Assembly (NCBI GenBank): GCA_024711345.1
Contig: JANJTA010000007.1
Span: 104,381-168,380 of the forward strand
Direction of reading: 5' to 3'
Length of the DNA stretch: 64,000 bases
From: Rhodanobacter sp.
GTDB taxonomy: Bacteria; Pseudomonadota; Gammaproteobacteria; Xanthomonadales; Rhodanobacteraceae
This document shows, piece after piece, positions 18,794-27,723 of the stretch. Positions within the stretch are counted from its first letter, which is position 1. Every line of letters begins with the position of its first letter. A model generated the notes under the pieces. The model worked only from the letters and a program-made list of their open reading frames with translations. It was not told the DNA's origin and searched no databases. Made by a program: the position numbers and the translations under genes.

Positions 18794-18833
18794 ATCTAGA
18801 TCAACCTTTCCGGACATGTGTTGTCCAGAACGG
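18794..18833. repeat. ssb-end-like repeat, copy A (candidate attachment site)
   Basis: 40 bases that match copy B (26399-26438) at 34 positions with no gap. It contains an inverted repeat GGACA (18812-18816), 5-base spacer TGTGT, TGTCC (18822-18826). In copy B the arms are AGACA/TGTCT, so the changes keep the pairing. It starts 8 bases after a GC hairpin, as in B. Read on the minus strand it starts CCGTTCTGG, like the last codons of ssb (CCGTTTTGA) but without the stop. Likely a remnant or active recombinase core site. Confidence 0.65.
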
Positions 18834-19114
18834 CTCTTGATACCTGAGCATGATGTCTAGCCGCCCCAAAGCTTGATGTGAGCCAACCTGGCACTCCAGA
18901 TCGAACGCGCGAGGGATCGCCCTGTCTTGTTTTGGGGAATCCGTGTGGCAAAACGCGCCCACTTCGGCCAAACGCCAGAGGATGGGGTGCCAAACCACCG
19001 TGTTACCCGAACCGGGGAACGTAGCAGTGGGTATCTCCCCGATTGCACCGGCCGTTGCGAAAATGCTTCTGGCAGCAAGTACGTCGCGCATAGCGGAGGC
19101 GCGATTCTAACGAC
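18834..19114. other. Gap between repeat copy A and the REC-EAL gene
   Basis: 281 bases with no supported gene. A minus-strand frame of 96 codons (18801-19091) reads through it and ends inside copy A, but it lacks a ribosome-binding site and any recognisable motif. The segment could be the worn outer end of an older insertion. Confidence 0.4.
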
Positions 19115-20338
19115 TCAACCGCCACCTGCGTGAAGAGCGCCTGCAAGCAGGACTGCCTGGTGGGCTCCCCATTCGGCCAGCCAGCCATCGACTTCATGCC
19201 CGGGCATCGGCCTCGCGATGAAGTAGCCCTGGACCATGTCGCAGCCGGCCAAGCGCAGGAGATCCCAATCCTCACGCTCCTCGACGCCTTCGGCGACCGT
19301 GCGCAAGCCCAGCTCGTGAGCCATCCCGATGCTGGATTCGAGCATCACGCGCAGGGACGGCGTACGGCTTGCGCGGTGGACGAAAGTGCGGTCGATCTTC
19401 AGTTCGTCGAAGGGCAAGTCGCGCAACTGGGCAAGGGACGAATAGCCGGTACCGAAGTCGTCAATGGAAAGCTTCACCTGCTTGAGCCGCAGCCTGGTAA
19501 GGACGTCCAACTGCACCTGGGGATTGTCCATCAGGCGGCTTTCGGTAATCTCCAGTATGAGGTGGCGCAGCGGCACGCCAGCCACTCGTGCCTGCTCGAC
19601 AAGAACGTCGGGATAATCAAGCGAGGAAACGTCGCCAAGCGGCACGTTCACGGCCAGGTCGAGCTCGTGCCCGGCATCGAGCCAACGGCGCAAGTCGCGT
19701 AATGCTTCGCGCACCACTTCCACGCCCAGGGCACCCACCAGCCCGTGCTCCTCGGACATCGGCACGAAATGGTCGGGCATGACCAGACCATCCAGCGGAT
19801 GCTGCCAGCGCACCAGCGCCTCCAATCCCACCACCTTGCCCGTCGCCAGATCCACCTTCGGCTGGTAGTGATTGCGCAACTGGCCTTGGCAGATGGCCAG
19901 TTCGAGATCATCCGGTGCGTAGCTGGGTGCCGACGGGACAGGGTCCGGCGGCCGGTCCGCAGTAACTGCGTCATGGAATACACGGCGGAGCGACTCGAGG
20001 GCTACCGGCTTGCCCAGGGTGCCCACTATCTGCAGGCCGTGCGCGTGCGCCAGTTGCTCGACGGCCTGCCGTGTCCGGAAGGATTCGCCACTGACCAGCA
20101 CCAGTCCGCCCGCGTACCTCAGGCGTACGAGATGACGGACGAACTCCACCCCGTCCATCTCGGGCATCTGCAGGTCACAGAAGACCAGCCCGATGTCCGG
20201 GTCCTGCTCCAGCACATGCAGGGCGGCCTGCCCGCCAGTACGGCAAACCACTTCGGCCTGCCCCGATCCCAGGTTTCGCAACTGGATGGAAAGCACCTTC
20301 AGGGTGACAGGGTCATCGTCCACCAACAGGATCTTCAT
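19115..20338 (-). CDS. Response regulator with REC and EAL domains (c-di-GMP phosphodiesterase)
   Basis: 407 residues from ATG 20338, which has GGAGG seven bases upstream and begins MKILLVDDDP, the normal start of a receiver domain. REC domain about 1-120: acidic pair VDDD, phospho-Asp in LVFCDLQMPEMDG, Lys in LGKPV. EAL domain about 155-400: EAL at 173-175, LILEITES, IDDFGTGYSS and VAEGVEE, all catalytic and metal-binding parts present, so it should hydrolyse c-di-GMP. Same layout as RocR/VieA. No output DNA-binding domain. It is the last gene of the TonB receptor-YfiR-kinase-EAL set and is the natural target of the kinase phosphorelay. A 274-base gap separates it from the kinase gene. Confidence 0.92.
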   Translation of the reverse strand: MKILLVDDDPVTLKVLSIQLRNLGSGQAEVVCRTGGQAALHVLEQDPDIGLVFCDLQMPEMDGVEFVRHLVRLRYAGGLVLVSGESFRTRQAVEQLAHAHGLQIVGTLGKPVALESLRRVFHDAVTADRPPDPVPSAPSYAPDDLELAICQGQLRNHYQPKVDLATGKVVGLEALVRWQHPLDGLVMPDHFVPMSEEHGLVGALGVEVVREALRDLRRWLDAGHELDLAVNVPLGDVSSLDYPDVLVEQARVAGVPLRHLILEITESRLMDNPQVQLDVLTRLRLKQVKLSIDDFGTGYSSLAQLRDLPFDELKIDRTFVHRASRTPSLRVMLESSIGMAHELGLRTVAEGVEEREDWDLLRLAGCDMVQGYFIARPMPGHEVDGWLAEWGAHQAVLLAGALHAGGG

Positions 20339-20612
20339 CGTTGCCTCCATCCCAATACATTGGAGTCCGCTTCCAATTCCAGGCGCAGGCCCGCCGTCAC
20401 CTGCCTCAGTTGCTCCCGCAGCGTCGAGAGCCATATCTTCGTGCATGGCTGCGAAAACCCCGGAGGACCCTACGGTAATCGCCCCGTCAGCCAGACGCGA
20501 GCCCTTCTCCAGTTCGACGCACGCATCTCGAAGGTGGTTGTCGTCCAACGTCCGTTCGGTTCATTCGATGGTGGCACCGCGGGCGTCAGTCTTCTACCGA
20601 AGACTCGGGTAG

Positions 20613-23435
20613 TCATAATGGCTCGGCCTTCAGAAAGTTCACGAGAAAGGCCTTGACGGCATCCGACTCGCGATCGAATGCCGGCAGCAATCGGGCCAGC
20701 ACGTCGACGGCTCCCGCCTTGCCGGCGATCTCGATCTGCTCGCAGAGTCCGCCCAGGCCCAAGGCGCCGACCGTGCGCGCAGAGGACTTCAGCCGGTGCG
20801 CCTGTTCGACGGTGGCGGCCATGTCGCCGACACTGCACGCAGCCTTCAGCAGTTCGACGGCCCTGCCCGCGCTGTCGTGAAAACCCTGCAACAGATCGCA
20901 GATGACCACCGGATCGTTGCCGACAAGTTCCTCGAGCACATCGAGGTTCACTGCGGCGGCGTTCGATCCATCAGGGGTTGCACCTCGCGGCGACCCAAAC
21001 GGCCGCGGTAGGGATGGAAGCAGTTCGCCCAACGCTGCGCGCAAATCGGCCAACTGGAGGGGCTTAGTCAGGTATTTGTCCATGCCGGCGGCACGGCAGC
21101 GTTCCGATTCGCCCTTGAGCGCCGTGGCCGTGAGCGCAGCGATAGGTATGCGCTGTTTGCCCTGCTCTTCCGCGCGAATCGCCTGGGTGAGTTCGTAGCC
21201 GTCCATCAATGGCATGTGCAGATCGGTAAGCAGCAGCCCATAATCGCCGCTGCGCCAAAGTTCCAGTGCCTGCTTTCCGTTGGACGCCACTTCGGCGGCA
21301 ACGCCGAGCAGCGCGAGCTGGCGCAGGATCACTTTCTGGTTGGTACCATCGTCCTCGGCCACGAGAACCAACCGACCGGCCTGGCAGGCCTCCTCGCGCG
21401 ATGGCACGTCGAGCCTTCCCGGGTGCCGGCTTGCCGGAGCCGGAGCCGGCGCACGATCGGCAGCCAGGTTGACGACACGGCAAAGACGGTGGCGGGTGAG
21501 GACATTGCCATCCACCCAGACGGCGCCCTTGTCCAATGCCAAGCCCTCAGGGCTTGGGCCCCGGCCGATGGCGACGATCCGCAAGCCATATGCCGGAGCG
21601 CGATGCTCGAGTTCGCGCAGGAATTCACCGTCGATGGCGGGATCACTCGCGTCGATCACGCCGATCCATGGTCCTGGAGGCAACGTTCCCATGAGGGAGC
21701 ACGCCTGCTCCACATCGGTGGCCCGGTGCGTCTGCGCACCCTCGGCGGCGAGATAGGCGGCGAGGTCGGCGGCGAGTCCATCGACGACGCCACCGAGAAC
21801 GATGCAGCGAAGTCCGGCCAGTTCCTGCGCCGCCCCGGCAGGTGCCTCCTGCTGTGCCGAAGGCAAGGACAGGTGCACGCTGAAGGTCGAGCCATGCCCT
21901 ACTTCGCTCTTCAGCTCCAGCGTGCCCTCCATCAGATCCACCAAGCGGCGCGAAATGGCCAGTCCCAGCCCCGTTCCCCCGAAACGCCGCGTGGTGGAGG
22001 TGTCTGCCTGACTGAACGCGGTAAACAGTCGCGCGCGGGTTGATTCATCGATACCGATGCCGTTGTCGATGACGTCCACGACCACGGCGGCGCGGGCGTC
22101 CGTGGAGTGACGGTCCAGCCGGACGCGGACGGCGACCCGGCCCTGCCGTTCATCGCCGCTAGAAAACTTGATCGCGTTGCTTACCAGGTTGATCAGCACC
22201 TGGCGCAGGCGCAGGGCGTCGCCGACGACCGTAGCGGGAATCGCCGGCTCAACGAAGACCGTGAGATAGACGTCCTTCTTCAGGGCAAGGTTGGCGAGCA
22301 TCCCGCAGGCGTTTTCGGTCATCTCGCGCAACGAGAACGGCGCCTGCTCGAGTTCCAGCCGGCCGGATTCGATCTTGGAGAAATCCAGGATGTCGTCGAT
22401 CACGGTCAACAACGAGAAAGCCGATTCGCGGATCAGGTCGAGCATCTCGACCTGATGCCCTTTGAGGTCGGTCTGCTGCAGGACGTCGATCATGCCGATC
22501 ACGCCGTTCATCGGAGTACGGATCTCGTGGCTCATGGTGGCCAGGAAACTCGACTTCGCACGGTTGGCTTCGTCGGCCGCGGCCTTCGCCTCCGTCAACT
22601 CGCGGTTTGCCTGTTGCAGGTCCGAGGTACGCTCGTACACCCGGTGTTCGAGGGTGGAATTGAGCCGCATGACCTCCTGCTGGGCGAGTTCACGCTCCTC
22701 GGCCTCGCGACGCACGTCTCGGTAGGACGCTTGCAGCGCTTCCGTGCGCCGTTCCACTTCGGCGAGCATGTCGTTGAACGAGTCGACCAACTCGCCGACC
22801 TCGTCATGGCTGGTTTTGGCAACGCGCCGCGAGTAGTCCTGCTGCTCCACCACCTCACGCGCGATGAACGCCACCGCCGCAATCGGCGCGGTGACCAGCC
22901 TGTCCATGCGCCGGATCAAAACCAGTGCGATGCCGATGGAAAGCAAACCCACCAGCACCGCCACTCCGATGGCGCGCGCGACGATGCCGACGAGGTTGTA
23001 ACCGACCCTCAGGTAGACCGTGCCGAGCGGCGTGCCCTCGTTGACGATCTGCCGGGTAACCACCAGGGCGGTGCCCTCGATGTCGGTGCTGTCGTGCTCG
23101 ATCTTCGCGGGAATCGCGTCCTGCTGGCCCTTGGCGGTATAGCTGGCGAAGAGCCTGTTGTCATCGGTGTAGATCGCCGCCGAGCGGATGTCTGGCCGCG
23201 CAGCCAGCAGGGCGAGGTTGCCGTGGGCCAGTTGTTGATCGTCGAACTGGAGCGCTGGCGCGGTCATACGGCCGAGCAGTTCCGCCGTGGTGCTTACATC
23301 GCTCACATGGCGGTAGTGGTACGAAATCACGTTGCCGACGATATTGCCGAGGGTGGCACATACCAGTGCAGCCACCGTCGCCAGGACCACGATGGCCTGC
23401 AGTTTTTCGCGGATCGAACCGAAGGTGCTTTTCAT
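20613..23435 (-). CDS. Hybrid histidine kinase: CHASE8-like, HAMP, HisKA, HATPase, two REC, Hpt
   Basis: 940 residues. Two membrane segments (about 15-37 and 155-177) flank a periplasmic region like CHASE8 ([28 protein letters not shown]). Then HAMP, coiled coil, HisKA with His303 in [11 protein letters not shown], HATPase with [18 protein letters not shown] and [10 protein letters not shown] first receiver-like region (about 553-665) lacks the acidic residues and phospho-Asp and is probably not phosphorylated. The second receiver is intact (AEDDGTNQ, Asp738 in [18 protein letters not shown]). C-terminal Hpt with His880 in [13 protein letters not shown] full His-Asp-His relay can pass phosphate to the REC-EAL protein. 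Its start overlaps the end of the YfiR-like gene by 4 bases, so they are coupled. Confidence 0.93.
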   Translation of the reverse strand: MKSTFGSIREKLQAIVVLATVAALVCATLGNIVGNVISYHYRHVSDVSTTAELLGRMTAPALQFDDQQLAHGNLALLAARPDIRSAAIYTDDNRLFASYTAKGQQDAIPAKIEHDSTDIEGTALVVTRQIVNEGTPLGTVYLRVGYNLVGIVARAIGVAVLVGLLSIGIALVLIRRMDRLVTAPIAAVAFIAREVVEQQDYSRRVAKTSHDEVGELVDSFNDMLAEVERRTEALQASYRDVRREAEERELAQQEVMRLNSTLEHRVYERTSDLQQANRELTEAKAAADEANRAKSSFLATMSHEIRTPMNGVIGMIDVLQQTDLKGHQVEMLDLIRESAFSLLTVIDDILDFSKIESGRLELEQAPFSLREMTENACGMLANLALKKDVYLTVFVEPAIPATVVGDALRLRQVLINLVSNAIKFSSGDERQGRVAVRVRLDRHSTDARAAVVVDVIDNGIGIDESTRARLFTAFSQADTSTTRRFGGTGLGLAISRRLVDLMEGTLELKSEVGHGSTFSVHLSLPSAQQEAPAGAAQELAGLRCIVLGGVVDGLAADLAAYLAAEGAQTHRATDVEQACSLMGTLPPGPWIGVIDASDPAIDGEFLRELEHRAPAYGLRIVAIGRGPSPEGLALDKGAVWVDGNVLTRHRLCRVVNLAADRAPAPAPASRHPGRLDVPSREEACQAGRLVLVAEDDGTNQKVILRQLALLGVAAEVASNGKQALELWRSGDYGLLLTDLHMPLMDGYELTQAIRAEEQGKQRIPIAALTATALKGESERCRAAGMDKYLTKPLQLADLRAALGELLPSLPRPFGSPRGATPDGSNAAAVNLDVLEELVGNDPVVICDLLQGFHDSAGRAVELLKAACSVGDMAATVEQAHRLKSSARTVGALGLGGLCEQIEIAGKAGAVDVLARLLPAFDRESDAVKAFLVNFLKAEPL

Positions 23436-24043
23436 GGATCGCCCCGGGCCACCCGTCGGGCAGCGGTGAGCATCAGGGCTCGCAGTTCGAGGCCGCTGCT
23501 TGCGACGGGCTTGAGTGCCACGTCGAAGCGCAGGTGGTGGTCGACTAGGTCGAAGCTGATCATGCTGTCCAGCGCCCGCTCCTGCTCCGCATCGGAAACC
23601 ACCAGCACGGGCTTGTCCCTGACGGCGTCGCCGATGGCTTGCAGCGTGCGCGCGTCCATGACGCCCACAAACAGCATGTGCACGCCTTGCAGCGGGCCAT
23701 CGGCCTCCAACCGCCGCGTCACCAGGGGACGGCCATTGGCTGTCTTGCCGACGATCATGTGGGAGAGAATCTCCTCGAGGTCGTCGTTGCCGATCACGCC
23801 GATGACGATGGGGCTCTTATCGCTGGCAAAGACCGCGGGGGGCCATTCCACGTAGCCGGCGAACTTGTACAGGTAGGCCGCCTTGACTCGCACCACGGGA
23901 TCGCCGGATTCAGCCGCCGGCGGCTGCGAAGCATTGGCCCTGGCGGCAAAGGTCGCGGGCATGGCCAGGACCCCGCACGCCAGCAGATGCCTGGCCCAGC
24001 GACCCACGAAAACGATCACGGACGAGGCGGTCACATCGACCAC
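23432..24043 (-). CDS. YfiR family periplasmic protein (DUF4154)
   Basis: 203 residues from a GTG at 24043; another GTG at 24034 is possible, and neither has a good ribosome-binding site. A signal sequence ends near ARANASQ (about residue 39). Mature part: [57 protein letters not shown] and [16 protein letters not shown], the standard DUF4154 pattern. In Pseudomonas YfiR inhibits the membrane cyclase YfiN from the periplasm. Here it is coupled to a CHASE8-type kinase, so it probably binds that sensor domain and sets its activity. Start overlaps the receptor stop by 13 bases. No Cys is left in the mature part, unlike P. aeruginosa YfiR with its disulphides. Confidence 0.9.
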   Translation of the reverse strand: MVDVTASSVIVFVGRWARHLLACGVLAMPATFAARANASQPPAAESGDPVVRVKAAYLYKFAGYVEWPPAVFASDKSPIVIGVIGNDDLEEILSHMIVGKTANGRPLVTRRLEADGPLQGVHMLFVGVMDARTLQAIGDAVRDKPVLVVSDAEQERALDSMISFDLVDHHLRFDVALKPVASSGLELRALMLTAARRVARGDP

Positions 24044-26028
24044 GCCAGCGCAAGAATCACCGTGCGGCCCAGTTCGCGCCGCAACTCGCGCGTGCGGTAC
24101 TCGCCATGGCCACCGGACAAGTTGCGTCCGGTCAGCGAGATCTCGACATCAGGCGCCAACATCCAGCCAAGGCGCGCGTCAATGGCCGTATACGCCGGCA
24201 CATCGCCCTTGGCCAGTTTGCCGACATGGCGCAAGCCGACATCGAGTTCACCGTTGTTGCCGAGGCTCCAGCTCGATCGCAGTTGCCAGGTGTGCGAGGG
24301 ATCGAAACCCTTCATGCCGGGCCCGGCCACATCGTTGCTGCCTGGCTTCAACCTGAAATGCTCGTCGAGCGCGGTGAAGCCGCCGCTCAGGCGCCAGCTT
24401 TTGGCGGCCTGGAAGGTTCCCCACCACTCGATGCCATTGGCTTGCCCTTCCATCAGGCTGCCGAAAAAAAGGTAGGTGAAGCTGGGCGCGATTTCCTGGG
24501 TGCGAAGGTGGTCATAGTCGTTGTGGAATACCGTTGCCGACCATGAAAGCCGCGACGTCGGCTGCCCGCGGTATCCAAGTTCGTAAACCTTGGCCACTTC
24601 CGATCGCACCGGATCGCCGCCATCGAGGAGATAAGGCGGGGCAGCCGGAACACGGGCATCGCGATCCAGCCGCGACGGGGCCCGCATGGTACGCGACACG
24701 GCCGTCCAGAACAGATGGTTCGGAGCCGCCTTCCAGGCCAGGCGTGCGTTGGGCAGGAATTCGGTACCGGTGTAATCGTTGCGCTCCAGCCGTGCGCCCA
24801 GCGTCAACCGCAGCCGGGCGGTCAGCGCCACCTCGTCCTGCGCGAACAGGCTGGTCCAGCGCTGGCGCACCCGCGCCGGAAGAAAGGCGAAATAGGGACT
24901 GGTGTTCTCGATCCGGTCCCGGCTCTGCCTGGCGTTCAACCCCCACACCAGCGAATGCCTGCCCAGCGGCCGCAGCGAATGCTGCAGCTGGAGGTCGAGG
25001 ATATCCAGCCGCTCGCCGAACATCGGCGGCACGGTGCGCCGGGTATGGTCGTAGTAGGCCTGCAAGTCGAGGCTGCCACCTCCGGCGAGCGCGCGATTCC
25101 AGCGTGCGGTTAGGTTGGCGCCCGAGTTGGAGACGTCGCCCAGCACCAAGTCAACGCCGCTGATCGCCAGCGCGCCAGGCGCCGGTTGCTGTTCGGAACC
25201 GTCGTAGACATTGCCCTCCACCGTGAGGCTGTCGTTGCCACGGCGCCAATCGGCGCGAAAACCCGTCAGGGTACGGTGGCCGGCGTCATCGACCGTGGTC
25301 CCGTCCGCGGTTTCGCCGTGGTCCCAACGCGTGTGCTTGCCGTACACCCGGTAATGGCCATCCGTACCGAGCGATCCGCCATAGCGGAAGCCGACGTCGG
25401 AACCCTCGTTGCCCACCGAAGTCGTCAGCAGTGCGCCGCGGGTGTCTGCGGCCGGTCGGGTGATGATATTGATCACGCCATTGACCGCGTTGACGCCCCA
25501 CAGGGTGCCGCCCGGGCCGCTGATCACCTCGATGCGTTCGACATCCTCCAGCATCACGTCCTGGGCGTCCCAGAACACGCCGGAAAACAGCGGCGAGTAG
25601 ACCGAACGCCCGTCGATCAGGACCAGCAGCTTGTTCGGCGCGCTGTTGTTGCTTCCATTCATGCCGCGCGCCGAGATGGCATAACCCGTGGCGCTGGCCT
25701 CGGCCACCTGCAGATTGGGCGCCAGACGCAGTGCCTCGGGCAAGGTGCGCGCCCCGGAGCGGCGGATGTCCTGCGCGGTAATGACGAAAACCGACGCCGC
25801 GGCGTCCGACAGGCGCTCGGGCTTCTTGGAAACCGAGGTGACCTGGATGTTGCCCAGTTCCTCCAGCGACAGCGAAGTCAGGTCACTCGGCTGCTCAGGC
25901 AGTTGGGCAATGGAGGCATGTGCCGATAGAGCTGGCAGCCCCAGCATCACGGCGGCACACAGGGCCCGCCGCAAAAGATGTCGAGGAAGGGCAAGAACAC
26001 TGTCATTCGGTCTGGCCGGCACATGCAT
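24031..26028 (-). CDS. TonB-dependent receptor of the YfiR/kinase signalling set
   Basis: 665 residues from ATG 26028, selected because a signal peptide follows (hydrophobic core ALCAAVMLGLPALSAHA); the frame stays open upstream for 118 codons without family similarity. The plug starts LTSLSLEELGNIQVTSVSKK, has VFVITAQDIRRSGARTLPEALRLAPNLQVA and VDRIEV-like VERIEVISGPGGTLWGVNAVNGVINI. The barrel ends in FxLAWSM rather than a terminal aromatic. Receptors starting with SLEELxNIxVTSVSKK often sit beside YfiR/DUF4154 genes in Xanthomonas and Shewanella-type bacteria, as here. It may pass a ligand or a ligand signal to YfiR. First gene of the minus-strand set. Confidence 0.9.
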   Translation of the reverse strand: MHVPARPNDSVLALPRHLLRRALCAAVMLGLPALSAHASIAQLPEQPSDLTSLSLEELGNIQVTSVSKKPERLSDAAASVFVITAQDIRRSGARTLPEALRLAPNLQVAEASATGYAISARGMNGSNNSAPNKLLVLIDGRSVYSPLFSGVFWDAQDVMLEDVERIEVISGPGGTLWGVNAVNGVINIITRPAADTRGALLTTSVGNEGSDVGFRYGGSLGTDGHYRVYGKHTRWDHGETADGTTVDDAGHRTLTGFRADWRRGNDSLTVEGNVYDGSEQQPAPGALAISGVDLVLGDVSNSGANLTARWNRALAGGGSLDLQAYYDHTRRTVPPMFGERLDILDLQLQHSLRPLGRHSLVWGLNARQSRDRIENTSPYFAFLPARVRQRWTSLFAQDEVALTARLRLTLGARLERNDYTGTEFLPNARLAWKAAPNHLFWTAVSRTMRAPSRLDRDARVPAAPPYLLDGGDPVRSEVAKVYELGYRGQPTSRLSWSATVFHNDYDHLRTQEIAPSFTYLFFGSLMEGQANGIEWWGTFQAAKSWRLSGGFTALDEHFRLKPGSNDVAGPGMKGFDPSHTWQLRSSWSLGNNGELDVGLRHVGKLAKGDVPAYTAIDARLGWMLAPDVEISLTGRNLSGGHGEYRTRELRRELGRTVILALAWSM

Positions 26029-26361
26029 GGCTGGAATCCCCGTCGAGCCGCAGACCGCTCTTGTTGGCGGTACCCCTTGAGAAGTCGATGCGCGGCGCGG
26101 GTATGACTTGCCGGCCCATCCCCCACGCAACCCCTGGCCAACCTTGAAAGGTTTCCGGCGCCCTTGAGGACCGCCGCCCCTGGAGCTGGTCACACGAAGC
26201 TTCTTGCGGGAGTTATAAGTGCTGCAGCAAGGGACTGTCCAGAGGCGGCGTCCATGCTGGCTGCTGATAGCGATCGATTTCGGACCTGTGCCGTCGCAAA
26301 CGGGTTCGCATCCGCGAGGACTCGGGGCGGAAGCTGGCACGAAGTTGTCCAACTTCAAAAA
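26029..26361. other. Leader/promoter region of the TonB receptor set
   Basis: 333 bases upstream of the receptor start. On the minus strand it should contain the promoter and a long leader. A short hairpin AACCTT-TC-AAGGTT is visible at 26140-26153. I looked for a c-di-GMP riboswitch because of the downstream genes, but found no match to the GEMM-I core. No gene supported. Confidence 0.45.
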
Positions 26362-26396
26362 GAAAAGGCCCCGCAAGTGCAAGTGCGGGGCTTTCC
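26362..26396 (-). terminator. Rho-independent terminator hairpin at the island edge
   Basis: Stem GCCCCGCA (26368-26375) / TGCGGGGC (26384-26391) with an 8-base loop. On the minus strand it is followed by CCTTTTCTTTTT, on the plus strand by TTTCC. It fits as the terminator of the island genes transcribed leftward. The hairpin and spacing to the next motif match those at 18.77 and 44.42 kb. Confidence 0.8.
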
Positions 26397-26398
26397 TA

Positions 26399-26438
26399 AT
26401 CTAAATCAACATTTCTAGACATGTGTTGTCTAAAACGG
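26399..26438. repeat. ssb-end-like repeat, copy B (island left attachment site)
   Basis: 40 bases, 34 identical to copy A and about 25 identical to the ssb-side copy C at 44443-44482, all in the same orientation and at the same distance (8-9 bases) from a GC hairpin. It has a 6-bp inverted repeat TAGACA (26416-26421), spacer TGTGT, TGTCTA (26427-26432). Read on the minus strand it gives CCG TTT TAG, that is, the Pro-Phe-stop end of ssb with a different stop codon. This is what a recombinase core at a 3' gene end would leave. Confidence 0.7.
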
Positions 26439-26645
26439 TTGTGTACACCTTTTCAAGAACTGAGACCATCTCAAACTCGAAGATGTACCTTATAACACGG
26501 CAAAAAATACCGGCGGCCGAGCACACTAATCTCAACGATGTTCGCTTGAACAGTAAAGAAACCATCAGATCAAGGCCGACCTTGCGTTCTTTCTCACCAC
26601 TTTTCTGTCTTGGTCACGATTGTCCTCGATTGTCTAAGGCCGTAC
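26439..26645. other. AT-rich left end of the island, no gene
   Basis: 207 bases between repeat copy B and the first island gene. The composition is markedly AT-rich. A plus-strand frame of 80 codons (26423-26665) begins inside the repeat, has no ribosome-binding site and shows no motif, so I do not call it. Probably recombinase arm-site or end sequence. Confidence 0.5.
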
Positions 26646-26951
26646 TCAATACTGCCGAGCGATGAATTGGTCGATGTGGGTATCCTCGGTCATTGCCGCC
26701 CTGGCGGCCCCCTCCTCGATGCCCACGTTGAGCATTGGTTCAAGCAGTCCGGTCACGTCGTACACCGACAGCTCAAGCCACGCCTGATCGTCGTCCTTGG
26801 GCGACCCTGTAATGGAGCGCTGAAACGGCCCGACCGTTCCCCATGCTCCGGCGTCTTTCGTCGCCCGATTGCACGCGTCTTCAGGGTTCGCAGCATGACC
26901 AACGTAGACGATAAAGCCAGTGCCGTCGCAAACGACTCCATATGTGCGCAT
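26646..26951 (-). CDS. Hypothetical protein
   Basis: 101 residues, ATG at 26951 with GAGGGA upstream. I do not recognise the family. It starts MRTYGVVCDGTGFIVYVGHA and reads as a small soluble alpha/beta protein without signal peptide or membrane segment. It follows the exported protein gene by 10 bases, so the two form an operon at the far left of the island, the usual place for late-acquired cargo. An immunity or accessory partner of the exported protein is possible but nothing in the sequence proves it. Confidence 0.65.
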   Translation of the reverse strand: MRTYGVVCDGTGFIVYVGHAANPEDACNRATKDAGAWGTVGPFQRSITGSPKDDDQAWLELSVYDVTGLLEPMLNVGIEEGAARAAMTEDTHIDQFIARQY

Positions 26952-26961
26952 CGGTCCCTCA

Positions 26962-27462
26962 TTAGTCCGGCTGACGACTAACGATCAACCACACCTTAGT
27001 GCCGGAAGCAGTGGTTGTTGTAAAGCGATCCCCAATCTTAAGATCAGCGTGGACGTGCTCGGTCTTATTGACCCCCCTGGCCAGGTCACGGATGGTGTAA
27101 ATCAACTCGACGCGTGCCGAACCTGCCGCAGTGACATCGGTCACCACGTAGCTCACCATCCAGCCATTCGTCAGGTTGCCGTAGCCGTCGCGGGTACCGT
27201 CAAGCATGGCGTCAGCCGAACCGTCCGTGCAGAGAACCTGCCACTTCTTATCATCGACCCCAATCTCCAGCCCGTACTGTTTCCGGCTCGGGTCCGCAAG
27301 GTTCACGTCCGCTTCGTAGATGACCTTATCGCCCATCATCATTTTCTGGTGTTCCATCAGCCTCAAGCCGGGCATGTTCTTTGGTGTGTCAGGTACGGCA
27401 GCTAGGGCGCTGCTGCTGACCATGGTCGAGATGAGTAGCGAAGCGATTTTGGTCATGCGCAT
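26962..27462 (-). CDS. Exported hypothetical protein
   Basis: 166 residues from ATG 27462, preceded by AAAGGA; a longer frame to 27537 lacks a leader. The N-terminus MRMTKIASLLISTMVSSSALAA is a signal peptide, probably cut after ALAA. The mature part is beta-rich (KVIYEADVNLADPSRKQYGLEIG, RVELIYTIRDLARGVNKTEHVHADLKIGDRFTTTT-type strands) with a single Cys (VLCTDG). I do not recognise the family. It should act in the periplasm or outside, unusual next to intracellular defence genes. A 261-base gap without genes separates it from the PLD gene upstream. Confidence 0.65.
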   Translation of the reverse strand: MRMTKIASLLISTMVSSSALAAVPDTPKNMPGLRLMEHQKMMMGDKVIYEADVNLADPSRKQYGLEIGVDDKKWQVLCTDGSADAMLDGTRDGYGNLTNGWMVSYVVTDVTAAGSARVELIYTIRDLARGVNKTEHVHADLKIGDRFTTTTASGTKVWLIVSRQPD

Positions 27463-27723
27463 GGGAAACGTCCTTTGTTGGAGTGAATCGCCCGAAGCTC
27501 CGCAGACGCTCAGGCACCTCTTTGCGCGTAGCGCCACTCGAACTGTACAGGCGACAGGTCCACGCTTGAACCTTGACGGTGTAGTCGACTAATGGCGGGG
27601 TGACCATTGGGCACCGGCCTATGGCGCGTATGAGGCAGGAAGCCAAATCCATGTCAAACCAACCAAAGGGCCATGCTCAGCATACGAGCCATCGGCGGAT
27701 GGCTCAGCGGCGACTGCCTCCGA

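Noticed and set aside
18801..19091. 96-codon minus-strand frame beside repeat copy A
   Set aside because: No ribosome-binding site, no motif, and its end depends on the repeat itself.
26029..26361. c-di-GMP riboswitch before the TonB receptor set
   Set aside because: Looked for the GEMM-I core motifs (GGCAAACC, GGGACGCAAAGCC) and did not find them; only a short hairpin is there.
26423..26665. 80-codon plus-strand frame at the island left end
   Set aside because: Starts in the repeat without a ribosome-binding site and looks like translated AT-rich noise.
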